Shown here: piece after piece, positions 1 through 12,287 of the stretch
How the letters are laid out: each line of letters begins with the position of its first letter
Position numbering within the stretch: the first letter of the stretch is position 1
From: Morinoia aosen
Lineage: Eukaryota > Arthropoda > Malacostraca > Amphipoda > Talitridae
Direction of reading: 5' to 3'
Length of the DNA: 64,000 nt
NCBI GenBank assembly: GCA_030386875.1
Contig: CM059575.1
Location: forward strand, 43,368,859 to 43,432,858
Notes under the pieces: model-generated
The model's database searches: none
What the model was told of the DNA's origin: nothing
What the model saw: the letters and a program-made list of their open reading frames with translations, nothing else
Made by a program: the position numbers and the translations under genes

Positions 1-165
1 TCAACCGACCATCGAGGATATCAGCACAGAACGTTCGGCCATTTACCTTTTAAACTGTCAGCAGTATACAACCACTACTGCCTCTTTAAAGTGTTTAGCA
101 ACTTGGCTAGTCACAATTTCAAATAACCGTATGGTAGAATTGGATTGACTCCGCTCAATTTCACT

Positions 166-1490
166 CGTCTTCATAAACTGCCGAAAGCATTTACTTCTTT
201 CACAGATTCCAGTACATTGTGAATAGGTCCACCATCAGATAACAATTTAGCCACGCTGACGTTTGTCCAGTAGCTGGTCGAAGGAATCTTTCCCTTGTTT
301 GCTTTAGCGCCGCACACTCCTCCAATCCATGTTTCACTGTTAGGACTGCCACTTCGCACCATCCGCATACAGGTCGCTGTCCAAGAGCTTCTGGGTCCAA
401 GAGGTAACTATGGGTTAATGTGGTTCAGTCGCAGCCTGTTGATGGCGACTTCTTCTTCGCGGTTTAACTTACAGACACTTATCTTCCATCTTCCAGGACA
501 TGTTTTGATTGCTCTGATGTTTCTGCATGCCTCTTGCCATTCCTGATTCCATATCTCGTACGGTCTCTTCCTTATCACTTGGAACCAATCTCTGTACGGG
601 ATCAACACAAATTCATATGGTCTCAGTGCTCAGTGCTCGCTTTCAGCAACACCTACATGGGCTTAGACCCAGCTGATGGTGATGTTTTTCCCATCCTCAA
701 TAATTTGATGCATCTCGAGCATTATTTTCTTTAACAGTTCATGGTTTGCTGTGTAGCATAATAATGTAATAATAATAATAATGAAGGCATCTACGGATGC
801 TTTATTTCCAATCAAGCCTGATACACATCACCTTGTACATTGGATTTTCAAATGCCTTATAACTAACGCCAGGACGCCATGACGCTTTCCCCCGGTCGAG
901 ACCGGTACCCATTTCAGACACCTGGGTAGAGTGGGGTATTGTGCTTGGAATTTTTCTCCTATACCCAACAGAGAAAATCGCCACTGCCTGCGCCGAGATT
1001 CGATCCCGGGTCCTTGCCGCACGGCGACAGAACCTATACCACATGGCTATGGCGGCGACAGCAGTCTATTGCTTGTATGAAACTCATAGAGTCACTACAT
1101 ATTACAAAGTCGCAGGATTATGTTTCTTTTATTGTGTTTAACGCAAGTTTGATTGCGTGTAGCTCTGCTGTCAAAATATTTGCAACAACTTTTAAAGATA
1201 TCGTCTTGATGTTTCCCATAACGGCCGCTGCTCCAACTCCTGTTGGAGACTTGGAGCCATCTGTGTAAATGATCTTGCAGTTTTAATATTTGCTGAAATT
1301 ATCCTGATGCATGTTTCTCATTACAGATGGCATCATTTCCATCTTCCTACAATTCACCATATGCTGCTCAATTTTAGGTTTCGTAGCATCCATGAAAACG
1401 ATGTCGGTGTGAAAAATGGTTGCACTGGTTGTGTCGGAATATTGTACTCGGGGATGGTCTGGCGCAGTCTTTGATTAATTGGTTCCGAGA
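166..1490 (-). mobile_element. LINE remnant, RNase H domain (I/Jockey-type)
   Basis: Read on the minus strand, this holds the RNase H region of a non-LTR retrotransposon. An YTDGSK motif with a downstream TAELHAIKLAL stretch lies near 1140-1270. The SWV-AHVGVAESEH motif is near 640-700, with a stop in place of the usual proline. A C-terminal segment near 250-480 has the RLRLNH helix and a CGWC...TVKHGLEEC cysteine/histidine cluster typical of LINEs that carry RNase H. Several stops and frameshifts make it a pseudogene. The domain is split in two by the SINE at about 766-1060. The I/LOA/Jockey clades all fit; I cannot choose between them. The I-like element at 49-54.7 kb could be a relative, but its RNase H part is missing, so this cannot be compared. 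Confidence 0.75.
766..1060 (-). mobile_element. tRNA-derived SINE, copy 1
   Basis: On the minus strand a tRNA-like head near 985-1060 has a box-A-like segment (TAGCCATGTGGTATAGG) and a box-B-like GGATCGAATCT. A body near 800-970 follows and the copy ends in an ATT-repeat tail. The same unit recurs at 25502-25795 (same strand) and, more diverged, at 44886-45134. It sits inside the RNase H domain of the LINE remnant, so it inserted later. The cloverleaf is not intact, so this is not a functional tRNA. Edges are accurate to roughly 5-10 bases. Confidence 0.85.
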
Positions 1491-1749
1491 TGCATTTACG
1501 GCTGGGGAAAACTAATCCCACGTTTGAATTATTGACGCAATTATACCCTGGGTTCAGAAAGTGGCACTTAAGTTTGAAATTCTATGGAAGAAGCAGGTAT
1601 TTCCTTCTCAGTTTCAATTTTGGCTCATTGCACATGACGTGCAAAGTCTGCTATCGGTGTTGTTTTGAACGCCCCTGTGCTTATACGCATTGCCTCATTC
1701 GCAACAACATCCTGCTCCTGCAACGCAGTTGCACTCGCAGAGCCATAGA

Positions 1750-2265
1750 CTAGAAAAAATGTGTATGTGTATTTCCAAGTTGTCACATGAGATACATGCC
1801 AACATATTGGCTTTTAAAAAGTTTCTTAATATAGGACATCCTAAAACAAATGTTCCATACGAGGAGTACTAATTGACAAACCATCCGAGGTGTACAAGTA
1901 GATAAGCCATACGAGGCATAATAATAGACAAACTATACGAGGTGTACAAGTAGATAGACCATACGAGGCATATGAATTGACAAAATATACGAGGCGTACT
2001 AATAGACAAACCATTCGTGGTGTGCTAGTAGTCTAATAAAAGTTCTATACTAGGAGTACCAATTGACAAACCATCCGAGGTGTACAAATAGATAAGCCAT
2101 ACGAGGCATAATAATAGGCAAACTATACGAGGTGTACTAATAGACAAGCTATCAGAGGTGTACAAATAGATAGACCATACGAGGCAGATTAATTAATAGA
2201 CAAAATATACGAGGCGTACTAATAGACAAGCCATACGTGGCGTGCTAATAGTCTAACTCTGTCAA
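1750..2265. repeat. 26-bp minisatellite, copy 1
   Basis: About 15 diverged units of roughly 26 bp follow the pattern GACAAACTATACGAGGTGTA plus a short CTAATA-like linker. They form a higher-order block of about 190 bp that is repeated twice (1860-2040 and 2045-2260). The block and its left flank, a TTTCCAAGTTGTCACATGAG-like stretch near 1770-1790, recur at 32060-32310. This is therefore a dispersed family that carries an internal minisatellite, not a locus-specific satellite. No coding potential is evident. Confidence 0.85.
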
Positions 2266-2269
2266 GGGT

Positions 2270-3558
2270 AGTTGAATGAGAAATGAAAAATATCATCTCC
2301 TGGATATTTTATGTTCCAAGAGATGGCTAACAACTTATAAATAATTCGAACACTACTAAAGAATTCTTCGAAACTCCCAAGTTTTTAGTTGAAATTATCG
2401 AAGTAGGAAAAAGACAAAAAACGTTTTACCGGAGCAGATTGAAACACCATCGTAAATGACAATCAAGTACTGAGAAAAGGTTAGTTACGAAGTAATTTAT
2501 GAAGAACATCGCGCAACACAGCACGCACATCAAAATGCGTAAACAAACTTACTCTCAAAAATGAAATGCATGGCTTGTTCGGCGTACAAATATAGAGAGA
2601 ATTTTTCCACGAGCGCTTTATTCCATTTGTCTGTTATACTTTTAATTTCTTCTATTCACATAAATGCCCTTCGGGGCCGTGATAGATCGATTATTAAATT
2701 ATTAAGAAAGCGCAATCAATTTGTTTATTTCTGGAATTTAGTTCAGTGTTAACTGATAGCAGAGCTTTAGGTAAAATGTAATGTGTCTTGAGGCTTTGCT
2801 TTTTACGCAAAAGTAGAAATAGAAACATAAATATGTACATGTGCGTATATATATGTGCGAACGTTGCATGTGTACACTGATAGATAGACATTTATGTTTG
2901 CGTGCGCACACATACACACTCATGCACATACTGACACACATACACATAAATATACGTATTGAAAATGAATATAAGAAAAATGCTAATAAACATGAAAAAC
3001 AATCTTGCTCTTTCTATATTTAAAATGACAGCCAGAGCTCTGATGAATCGTAAGAAATAACTTGAGGAAAAATGAGGAATAGAAAAAGGACTTCGAAAAA
3101 CGTATAAATGGAATGGTTTTTTAATTTCCTAAAAGAAATTTTAAGAAAACTCAAATTACCGCCGAGGAACAACAACAACAAAAAAAACATATTTCATATC
3201 ATCTCGATATTCTCTGCAACTTCATGCGGACATCGGTACATGGGATAAAATGGAGATACAGTGTAAGCCGGTTACCACTCATGATTGACAAATATCTACA
3301 AAGTTTTGGCAGAAATGCGTAAAAAAACATATACTCAACATCAAAATTCATAGCTTGTACAACATACGGACAGAAAGATAATTTTACCACGATTCATATG
3401 CTCAAATTGCGCTTTATTTCATTAATTGTATTTGTCATTAATCCCATTCGAAGTGATAGATCTATATTCGAATCATTTTGCTAGTGCAATAAAATTTATT
3501 AACCGGATGGTTTTTGCGTAAAGAAATGAAATAGAAACATGTATGTCTATTCATGTAG

Positions 3559-3593
<35 letters not shown>

Positions 3594-4670
3594 TATACCT
3601 ACATACCCACACACACATATTAATATATATACCTATTAAAAATGGAATATAAGAAAAAAATACGTATAAAAAATAGAAAGATAAAAACAACCTACCATCT
3701 ACTACACCGAAAATTACAGTTGAGCTCACTGTAATCCTAATAAATTATTCGAAAAAAAGTAATTAAAAGGAAAAGAAAACTTCGAAAAACGTAAAAATGA
3801 ACTGGTTTTTAATTTCTTCATAGAAATTTTTAACATAACTCTGGTAACAGTCAAGAAACAACAACTCTTCAGCATTCAACAACATGTGTACATGGGATAA
3901 AATGGAGTAACATTGTGGCCGGATATCACATCTGAGTGGCGAATATTTCCAAAATTTGGCACGTATAGCACTGATCCAAAGTGATAATTTTAATTACAGA
4001 AATTTAGAGTTTATTCCGATTTGAAAGTTCAGTGCTAGTGTGCGCTGAACGCACGGAAAAGTATAAAAAGACTAAATTAAATGTTTAAATTACCCCCTCC
4101 CCCCAGCTCAGCCGAAATCGATTGAAAACATCATTAAGCAATGGTCCAAAGTGATAATTTAATTACAGAATTTAAAGTTTTTTCCGATTTGAAAGTTCAG
4201 TGCAAGTGTGCGCTGAACGCGCGGAAAAATATAAAAAGACTAAATTAAATGCTTAAATTACCCCCTCCCCCCAGCTCAGCCGAAATCGATTGAAAACATC
4301 TTCGAGAATGATTTTGAAATAGCGAGACAACGTTAGCCAAAATGTAATTCATTAAAAATTTTGCACATCCCTCACATCTATAAACCTGTATAATGGTGTA
4401 CACACAAAATGTATTTCAGGGTATGTTTGTCATATACGGACGTTAAATATTAATACAGAAAAGAGAAAAAAATAAAGATGAGGAAATACTCCTAATTATG
4501 GAAAAACGTTCGTTCTGCTGCATTGGCTGTGGTGCTCATTATTGTCGACAGAAATAATTGAGATGAATATACGAATGGCTTAGCAAACGTAAAATGAAAT
4601 AGTTGCTAATTTTCTAACAGAAATTTCAGGAAAATTAAAATTTCTGGCAGATGGGAAATTCACACCGAAA
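2270..4670. repeat. Diverged tandem array of about 0.65-0.8 kb units
   Basis: No gene is seen. The AT-rich stretch contains recurring anchors. TTCGAAAAACGTA is at 3092 and 3781. GGGATAAAATGGAG is at 3242 and 3894. An AATGCGTAAA segment is near 2534 and 3313. A degraded related segment lies near 4585. These indicate old tandem duplications with a period of roughly 650-780 bp. CA/TG-rich arrays (2830-2960) and an AT/TA microsatellite (3560-3600) sit at similar places in the units. Position suggests it could be the repeated 3-prime region of the antisense LINE at 4.68-7.22 kb. That is inference. Confidence 0.6.
3974..4305. repeat. 171-bp tandem duplication
   Basis: Two adjacent near-identical copies (3974-4144 and 4145-4305) each contain TCCAAAGTGATAATTT, a GTTCAGTGC(A/T)AGTGTGCGCTG segment and a C-rich run before AGCTCAGCCGAAATCGATTG. 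The second copy has a few substitutions and short deletions. Confidence 0.85.
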
Positions 4671-4679
4671 TGCTGTAGG

Positions 4680-7225
4680 TCCTATGACAGAGATGCAAAA
4701 TGACGTGACACATTTACTCTAAATTCTATTACAGTTTTAGAGTTTTTGATATGCTGGGGAAGCTTGTTCCACAAAAAAGCTCCAGAAACTGAGAGATCTT
4801 TTTGTCCCACGTTAGATGAACGGTCCCTGACTAAAACATCATTCATCCGATTTGGTTTTTTGTTTGGGATATTAGATGGAAAAAATTTTACCACCTCTGC
4901 ATTACTTTGGGGGAGGTACAGAGAGGAGAGCACTCGTCGAGCTTTTTGGATCATGAATCTGTTCGGTATTGGGATTCAGTCGAGTTTTCTTAAAAGAGGG
5001 GTGACATGATCGTATTTATTGAAATTTCCTTTGCATACCACTTTGGTGGCGAAGTTTACACATTTTTTGCAACTCTTCCTGACGATATTGAGGTAAACCT
5101 CCCCACACAAGACTGCAGTAGTCCTGACGCGATAAAACTAAAGACTGAATCACTAATAATCTAGATTTTTCGTCAAGTGTGTTCTTAATGCGATGAAAGA
5201 ACATTAAGGTTCCGTTGATTTTGTTGCACACTGTTTCTACGTGTGAATTGAAAGTCATATTTTTGTCAAACCGAACACCCAGATTTTTTACCTTATCTAC
5301 TGGTTCAATTGTATCGTCTCCAAATGTTAGCATGAATGGTTGTTAATTTTTAGTCGCATTCTGTGATCCAAAAATAATGCATTGCGTTTTACTTGCGTTA
5401 AGTTTGAGGCCATTATGGTCAGACCACAATTTCAAATTTCTCAGAAGGTTTCAGCGTTGGATTGTGTTTCTTTTAAATCCGCCTTTGAGCTTGTCATGGC
5501 AATTTGTACGTCATCAGCATACATTGAGATTTTTGTGTTTGCCGGCATGGTGGGGAAATCATTGATAAAAATTGAAAATAGGAGCGGGCCGATGATTGAA
5601 CCTTGAGGAACTCCAAAATTATTTGGTATGAATGATGACATTTTGTTACTCAAGCACACTGCATGAGAGCGGTTCAGTACGTAGCTCTCAAACCACTGAG
5701 TGTCTATTCTGAGGTTTGAAAATTTTTGTAGAAGTTTCTTATGCTCAACGCTGTCGAAAGCTTTGGAGAGATCAAGTAATAGTAAGAGAGTTAATTTTTT
5801 TGGTCAATATCATTGTAAATTTTTTCTGTAATGTTTAACAGGGCGTCCTGAGTACTGGTATTCCTTCTGTAAGCAAATTGATGTGACTCGTCTATGAAAG
5901 ACGAGAGCTGGTTTGTTATTACTTTTTCTAATATTTTGGACATAACAGGCAGGAGACTGATTGGTCTGTAGTTTGACGCTATGTCGATATCACCAGATTT
6001 ATGTAATGGCGTAATAATGGATAGTTTCCATTGATCGGGAAACATTTTTGTGGCTATAGATGTATTTATTATCAAGCGAATGAGGGGTGCTGTGACAGGG
6101 AAGCTGTCTTTTATATGTTGAAGGCTTATGCCATCATGTCCAGTCGCTTTAGTATTCTTTAGTGAGTATAAGATTTTTCGTTTCTCTATGACGCTAATCG
6201 GATTTGGTCTCCATTTGTTTCTACTATTTGGGGATGAAACATCGCCCAGATTTGCCCCTGTAGATGTGTCTGAAACTGTCCTGTATACTTCATTGAAAAC
6301 ATCTTCGCCAACTTGTGGGAAGAAAGTGTTAAAGTCATTCGCCATTTTTTAGGGGTTGTCAAAAGTACTTTTGCAGTCTGAATTTTCATACTGAGCAACT
6401 TCTCTAATGATTTCCCAAGTTCTTTTTGGGTTTTGTTTTGCCGCCAAGAGTTCTTTGTGGAAGTAGTCCCGGTTTGCTTCCTTAACTTTTCTTCGTAGGA
6501 TTTCTCATGATCTTTATATAATTTTCGACGCGTACTGTCTGATTTATTCAGTTTGTACTCACGCTGCAAATTTCTTTTAGCTCTGCTCAACTGTTTTATC
6601 TCATCTGTTATCCATTTAGAAATTCTTGGCTTAACTTTCTTCTTAGTGAAAGGTGCGCATTCGTTAAGAGCTGATACGAAATTTTCGTTGAAAAGCGAAA
6701 CTTGTTGATTGACATCATCGGTGTTTTCCATGCCATGCCTTGAAATTCACTCCATCTGTCTAATAGCTTTTTGTTAAGTATTTCAGGGGAGTAGTGGTTT
6801 TTCATGCGATATGTAATGTAACTAGATTTCTGTTTCTCTTTTGCATTATTGATTTGGCATTCTACCGAATGGTGATCAGAAAAGGACGGTAAGATCTCTG
6901 TGCTGAGTACTGCTTGGGGATTGTTCGTAATTGCTAGGTCAAGAAAAGTTTTGGAAGTGTTGGTAATTCGCTTTGGTTCTTGGACCATTTGAGAAAGATT
7001 AGGTCTGTGCAGCATCTTGAAGTTATGACATATCTTGTACTGTTGGAGCTCTATGAAAAATGAATCTTGTTCTATTATGTTTGATGTGTAGCTAACGTAA
7101 GGGGTTGGCTGGCCAGCCGAATTAACCAGGATAGCATTGTCATGAAAGCTATTGGGTGCGTACAGTTTCTCGATTCCATTTGTTGAGTTCGAGTGTTGTA
7201 AAGGGTAGAGTTTTTGAGACATTTC
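4680..7225 (-). mobile_element. CR1/L2-like LINE, 5-prime truncated, decayed
   Basis: The minus strand encodes, in order, the end of an APE-type endonuclease and a reverse transcriptase. The endonuclease end (about 6900-7020) reads LSQMVQEP...LDLAITNNP...SDHHSVE. The RT N-terminal part (5791-6345) has TKATGHDGIS and NYRPISLLPVMSKILEKV. The RT core has FGVPQGSIIGPLLFSIFIND and YADDVQI (5441-5659). The C-terminal region (4682-5333) has SRQDYCSLVWGGLPQY and a final SSLYLPQSNAE segment. Each block is in a different frame, so several frameshifts separate them. It is clearly the same family as the plus-strand element at 59.0-61.9 kb, which matches block by block. The endonuclease N-terminus and ORF1 are absent here. 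Confidence 0.85.
5791..6345 (-). pseudogene. LINE reverse transcriptase, N-terminal and fingers region
   Basis: An open stretch of 184 codons starts at an in-frame ATG and covers the linker and the start of the RT domain. The TGHDGIS motif is followed by FPDQWKLSIITPLHKSGD, the NYRPISLLPV motif and the HQFAYRRNTSTQDALL segment. It stops just before the LDLSKAFDSVEH block (about 5700-5785), which continues in another frame. This is the longest intact part of the antisense LINE. It is a pseudogene because the polymerase core and C-terminus are frameshifted. The homologous plus-strand block is at 60183-60662. Confidence 0.85.
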
Positions 7226-8125
7226 GTAATTTGCACTATTCCTAATGACATATTCATTGTGTATAAGTTTTTTTTAACGTGTTTTATGACCTGCTGCCGT
7301 AATCATAAAATTATGCGAAATTAATCTGGTGTATAATATATCCGATATTGGAAGCGACGTCTCTCACCGACACAGATGCGCACAGAAATCGCGCTGTCGT
7401 AAAGTGGGGTCTCTTTGTTCCAGTGAGTACCGCAATACTTGTTAGTTTTTATCAAACGTGACTACTTAGATGTGTAAATTTCCATGTTAATTGTTTCATT
7501 GCCCGTAATTTCTTGTGTTTTCTTGTAGTTCTCATGGAGGTATGCCAATTCCTCATTACGAGTGTCCGGTCGTCTCAGTAATGTAAATTAACGAGGGGGC
7601 AGGACAAAGTCTCGTGACATTCTTCTCTCCCCAGGATCCGTCGAACACTCTTCAGTCATCTTTCTAATTTCTTGATTAAGGGGTGAGTCCCCTTGATAAA
7701 TCAAGGGGGCCAGTTTTAGTCTTACTTTTGAACACAGAACGTCAAGATAAATACACTAAACAAAAAATGCAAAGACCCAGATGTTAGAGGCACCTACAAC
7801 TGAAAACTGGTTCTACAACTGAAAACAATTCAATAAATAATCTTATTACCACTATGTTATCAAATTACATAAACACCATGTAATGAGTTACAACTCCAAG
7901 TGGGTACACTAACAGTGCCACCTCGGGAAAGAGTGGGTGAGCTGGAATACTTGCTATGTGCAAGTAATCCTTATCAAATCCTTGCCTGTAGACTGTTCCC
8001 TTCACGATAGAAAAACGATGATGAAACAATTCGGCACCAGTAAAACTTGGTAGAGGGAACAAGGGGAAATGCCTTGAGATAACCTGATATGTAAAATAAG
8101 AACGCTGATTTTTAGCGACACTCTG
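7226..8125. other. No gene recognised
   Basis: About 900 bases lie between the LINE and the mariner remnant, with no supported coding region. A perfect 8-bp stem with a 4-base loop (CCCCTTGA, TAAA, TCAAGGGG) lies at about 7690-7710. The part beyond 7740 resembles neither neighbouring element. Confidence 0.4.
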
Positions 8126-8129
8126 TTTA

Positions 8130-9658
8130 TTAATGCACAAGATGGTAATTCAAAAACCAATTCACAACAGATAATTTATTAGTAGAAAGGACCTCATTAC
8201 AGTAATTTTTCAAAATATCTACCATGGGCATCGATACAAGTGCGACACCTTCGTCGGAGGGAGTTGCGTACGTTGCCAAAGACTCCAGGCATCTCAGCAA
8301 GACCTCCAGCAGCGACTGCAATTCTGGCGACAAGATCTTTCGACTCGACAGGTGCTTCATAAACAAGGCTTTTCCTGTGCCCCCACAAAAGAAAGTCTAA
8401 CATTGTCAGATCGGGAGATCTTGAATTGGCGGCCAGGAATTAGGAACATACGACCAATCCATCAATTTAGAAATTGAAAGTCAAGAAAACATCTCATATT
8501 CACAGCAAAATTTGCCGGAGCTCCATCATGCTGAAATCATATTCTTCAACGAATATTCAGTGGAATATCAGCCAACCAATCCAGAAGAACTCCTCCAATA
8601 AAGATTCTGTAAACATTCCCAGTGAGACGCTCTGGCAGAATATATGGGCCAATGATTTGATTATGAACGACACCTGCCCGAACAATGACGATGTAGCGAT
8701 GTTGGTATCCATGTTCATGGATGACATAAGAGTTCTTCGTTTGCCATTCGTAAAAATTATGGAAATTTACCATTCCAACACGGTTGAAGGTAGCTTCATC
8801 CATGAGCAACACGTGTTCTGCGAAATGGGCATCTTCTAACTCCTGAATCAAAAGCCACTGCGCGAATCGTTCGCGAAGAGCATGATTTGCGTAAGTAGTC
8901 CCTGGAGTCTGTGGAAGTGATACGGATGATAATTATTCCAATTCAATAAACGCCCCACGTCAGTGTGGTCTTGAATTTTCATAAATGCTGCTGCTGCACG
9001 AGTGCTCGTACGTGAGTTTTGACGAAAATGTTCCAACACACCTTTCTAATGATCCAGATTAAGCTGTCTTGGCGACAAGCATTCACTCTGTTTGCACTGA
9101 AACTTCCGTTCTCACACTATCTTCGGTGTTAAGTAGTGAATAATCGATGAACATGCACCTATCTATTGGGGTAACGTTCTTGGTACATTCTTGCGGCACG
9201 TCTTGCATCAACAGAACCATAGACGAAATGCATATCAGTCATTTCTGTATTTGTTAGGCGGTTTATCTTACCAGTACAGTGTCTCGATGCTAACTGACAA
9301 AGATTATTACGGTTCAAACTAGAGGTTATAAACGTTGACTGAGAAGTTCTAGAAATTTCTTTAATCTTGAATTTTTTCAAATTTATGAATAGTAAGTTGT
9401 CGACATTTTACAAGTAAAAATAAATGGGTGTGATGTCAATCCTGCCTAAATTTTTCAATTATAATTCTCCTTATTGCTCTGTTCCTGTCTTTTACCAATT
9501 CGCCGTCATGCTGCAAAAAATGAGTTTTCAAAGTTCATAAGCATAACATCTCATCAACGAAGAGCTGTTTGAACTTTTTTCATTGATGGAATAGTGCTTA
9601 TTTCAATATTTTATGTCAGTAGCCGAAGTTTACACCATCAACTTTGGAACACCCTGTA
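8130..9658 (-). mobile_element. Tc1/mariner-superfamily element, decayed
   Basis: The minus strand carries a broken transposase. Its N-terminal helix-turn-helix start (about 9160-9260) contains HFVYGSVDARRAARMYQERYPNR. A middle block (8546-8851) contains EHVLLMDEATFNRVGMVNFHN with the first catalytic Asp and IIGPYILPERLTGNVYRIF. The C-terminal part (about 8190-8405) contains FLLWGHRKSLVYEAPV and EMPGVFGNVRNSL...RCR. The second-Asp HDGAPAH block is lost. Stops and shifts occur throughout. A 5-prime terminal sequence ending ACACCCTGTA lies at about 9624-9658, followed by TT rather than a clean TA repeat. No matching left terminus was found. The better-preserved C-terminal half of a relative is at 56716-57505. 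Confidence 0.85.
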
Positions 9659-12104
9659 TTAGCATATAATTCCGGAGACATTTTCGTTATCGATTCACAT
9701 ATTCTAACACTTTCATCGCGTTTCTGTGATTGTTAACGGTTAGTTTGGTTACGTTGTAAGTAGCAAAATTAGGAAATCGACTTTATCACTCGAATAAATT
9801 TTATACTTCCTAAGAAATATGAAAATAACAATTGTACGTTAACATTTCACATCGAATGATAACTGTAACTTTTTAAAAAACGCCGCGAAACAGGTGAAAT
9901 TTTCATATATACCGGTACGTGAATGAGTAATTTACCTGTTGTTACACATGTGGTCCAATACGGAGGGAGTGTGTTTATTAATAAACTGTATCATTCCTAA
10001 ATCGAGAAATAAAAAAAATCAAACTGAAACTTTTACTTTAAATTTTAGTTCATCAAACTGGAGCTGAAAAATTAGGAAAAACACCGTGAAATTTGATTTA
10101 CTTCAAATATTTTTCCATACATTGCGGAAATTCACAAACATTGCAGGTTTAAACAAAGGAGTAACAACTAAAATTTAAAAATGTATAATATAAGGAATTC
10201 ATCTGGTTGTATAGTGGAAATATTCGCTTTCAAGGTGCGAGTTGAGTATAATGCACTAAAAGGATTTACCTCTGAAAAATTGTAAGAGGAGGTTTGAAAT
10301 TCAACTTCAACTCCATAATAAAAATGTTGAAAATAGAGACAATGAATGTTTCAAAAAGTGCATAGTAGTATATTATTAAGTGAATAAAATATGGTCAAAA
10401 ATTCTGAAAAAAAAATCAATAACAAGATGCAGAAAAATTTATCATTTAATTTATCAATGCTTCTTTGAAATTTAGGGATTAGGGGAATTGGATGAGAATG
10501 AAATATATGTGAAAGTTTTAGTATGAATTATTTTAATAATGAATTATACCCCTAAAGAGAAACAAAACATACGAGTGATGATTTGATATCACTATTGATA
10601 ATATTGAGTTGGCCAAAAACATTAGTTTTTTGAATGCCATCTTTCTGCCCTTCTGACCGTTTTCGTATTCTTATTTTCTAAACCCTATATTCGGTACAGC
10701 GAGTTCATTTACGTCAGTGTGTAATAAGTAGGGATGTGAAACTGAGCATGGTGCATATATATTCTTTTAAGCATATTTTAGATCCCATAAATAAATGCAC
10801 GCAAATGCAATGAGCATATCGCATATTTTTCTCAGAGCCGTATAAAATATGACGAACATGCTTGAATAACTCTAAGTCGCAGTAAACCAAAACGTAGTAA
10901 AACCACATTACTTTCAAATTCTATTAATTTTCTTTCGTCCAATTTTATATGATAATGCTTTTGTATAACTACATTCATACATATACCAGGCTTCTCCTCC
11001 CTATGGGAGGGTAGCCGACAGCAGGCCACAATCATCACTCATAGCACTAGGAGGCGAGAGAGGCAGCACCGGCCGCACCAGACTGCCAAAAAATAGTAGC
11101 TATAACTAGAACAATTTTTTAGATAGAAATTTTCTGTAAATCAATTATAATTCTGTAGTGCTATAGCTAATATAAAAGTCTATTTTAATTTGTCAGGAAT
11201 TAGAGCAGAAATATCTAGATATAGTTGCCTTATGAAGTATACATAGTTGAGATTAGTACGGCTAGTAGTGACCTACAACCATGGCAAGGGGGAACAAGTT
11301 AAAAGCATCATTCCTAAGCTACTCCAAGGAATTTGAAGGGAATTTTCACTGTTTCCTTTATCTCGTTTTGTTGGTACCAAATTATTGATTATTGAACTTG
11401 GTGAAGAGAAAGAAGTCGGAGACAAGGATTGAAGCAGGATTACCGTTTCACGAGCAAGTATCCAACTGACCTGGCACCTTCTCTAGGTGGTACCATTGAA
11501 TTGCCCAACTTTTATTTTCTCTACCTTTTACAAGTTTATTTTCGAGGGATCAAGATTTTAGTTTGTTTTCCAAATCCCCGTTATTGGGTAGAACTAAGTT
11601 GGGCGGCGGCCCGAGCTCCTCGGAGCTTGGGTTTCAATTTTTGAATTTATTCTCTCTTTAATTTGCCCTACCTTCCATGGCCCCAAAATAATTCAAAAGA
11701 ATAGGCTTAAGTTACACAGACCAATAGTTTGTATTGGCTTATTACTTTGAATCACAAAGTAAAATTTCGAAAGGTTCTGGTAACAGTCAGCGAATACCTT
11801 AAACCCCGACTTCGAGGCGAAGAAACCCTCTCTGACGCCGGGAACATGCACGCCAAAAAGAAAAATACACTAAAATTACGAACAGACCCCAATAAAAACA
11901 ATCCAATCACCGCTGTCAATCCGGTGCTCAATGCTCAGGATGCCGACTGAGTCCAAAATCTATCTAAGTCAAATATTGGCACCTATCGGAGACCCTTTCG
12001 AGGTCAAGCCTCGTGTAAGAATGCTCTCCTCTACGGTTGCCAAAACCTTACATAGGTGATGTGATCGAAGGGAGTGGCCGCTTGTAATCGAAACTATATG
12101 ATAC
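9659..12104. other. AT-rich spacer, no gene recognised
   Basis: Roughly 2.4 kb of AT-rich sequence. Short open frames, for example 71 codons near 11429 and 73 codons near 11729, have no recognisable domain and no supporting context, so I do not call them genes. A small cluster of GCATA motifs near 10745-10830 resembles the subterminal regions of the hAT element at 32.7 kb but shows no terminal repeat. The unit ends at the 5-prime LTR of the Gypsy element. Confidence 0.4.
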
Positions 12105-12287
12105 TGTACGGTTATGTACAAGTTGTATCTGTCTGGATCTCTGGAGTCTGTATTAGCAGTACATAAAAGCCGTTGCTGTCGAGGCTTAGTCGCTCATTCT
12201 GGTCTTGTCCTCCCTGCTGACCGCATCTGACAATAAATCCACCCAAGCCCACACTCTGAGTTTCCATCTACCTGCGTAGACTACACA
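12105..12287 (+). repeat. 5-prime LTR of Gypsy element
   Basis: A 183-bp direct repeat of 22880-23062, from TGTACGGTTATG to ACTACACA. It contains a TATA-like TACATAAAAG at 12160-12169 and an AATAAA polyadenylation signal at 12232-12237, a compact promoter-plus-terminator arrangement. ATAC immediately upstream matches the base after the 3-prime LTR. Confidence 0.95.

Noticed and set aside
1860-2260. Possible CRISPR-like array
   Set aside because: Units are adjacent and degenerate with no unique spacers, in a eukaryotic transposon context; it is a minisatellite.
10740-10860. Third hAT copy suggested by GCATA motifs
   Set aside because: Few motifs, no terminal repeat and no target duplication; may be chance in AT-rich DNA.
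11429-11950. Host exon(s) near 11.4-11.95 kb
   Set aside because: Short frames have no domain, no clear splice sites in phase and no supporting neighbours.
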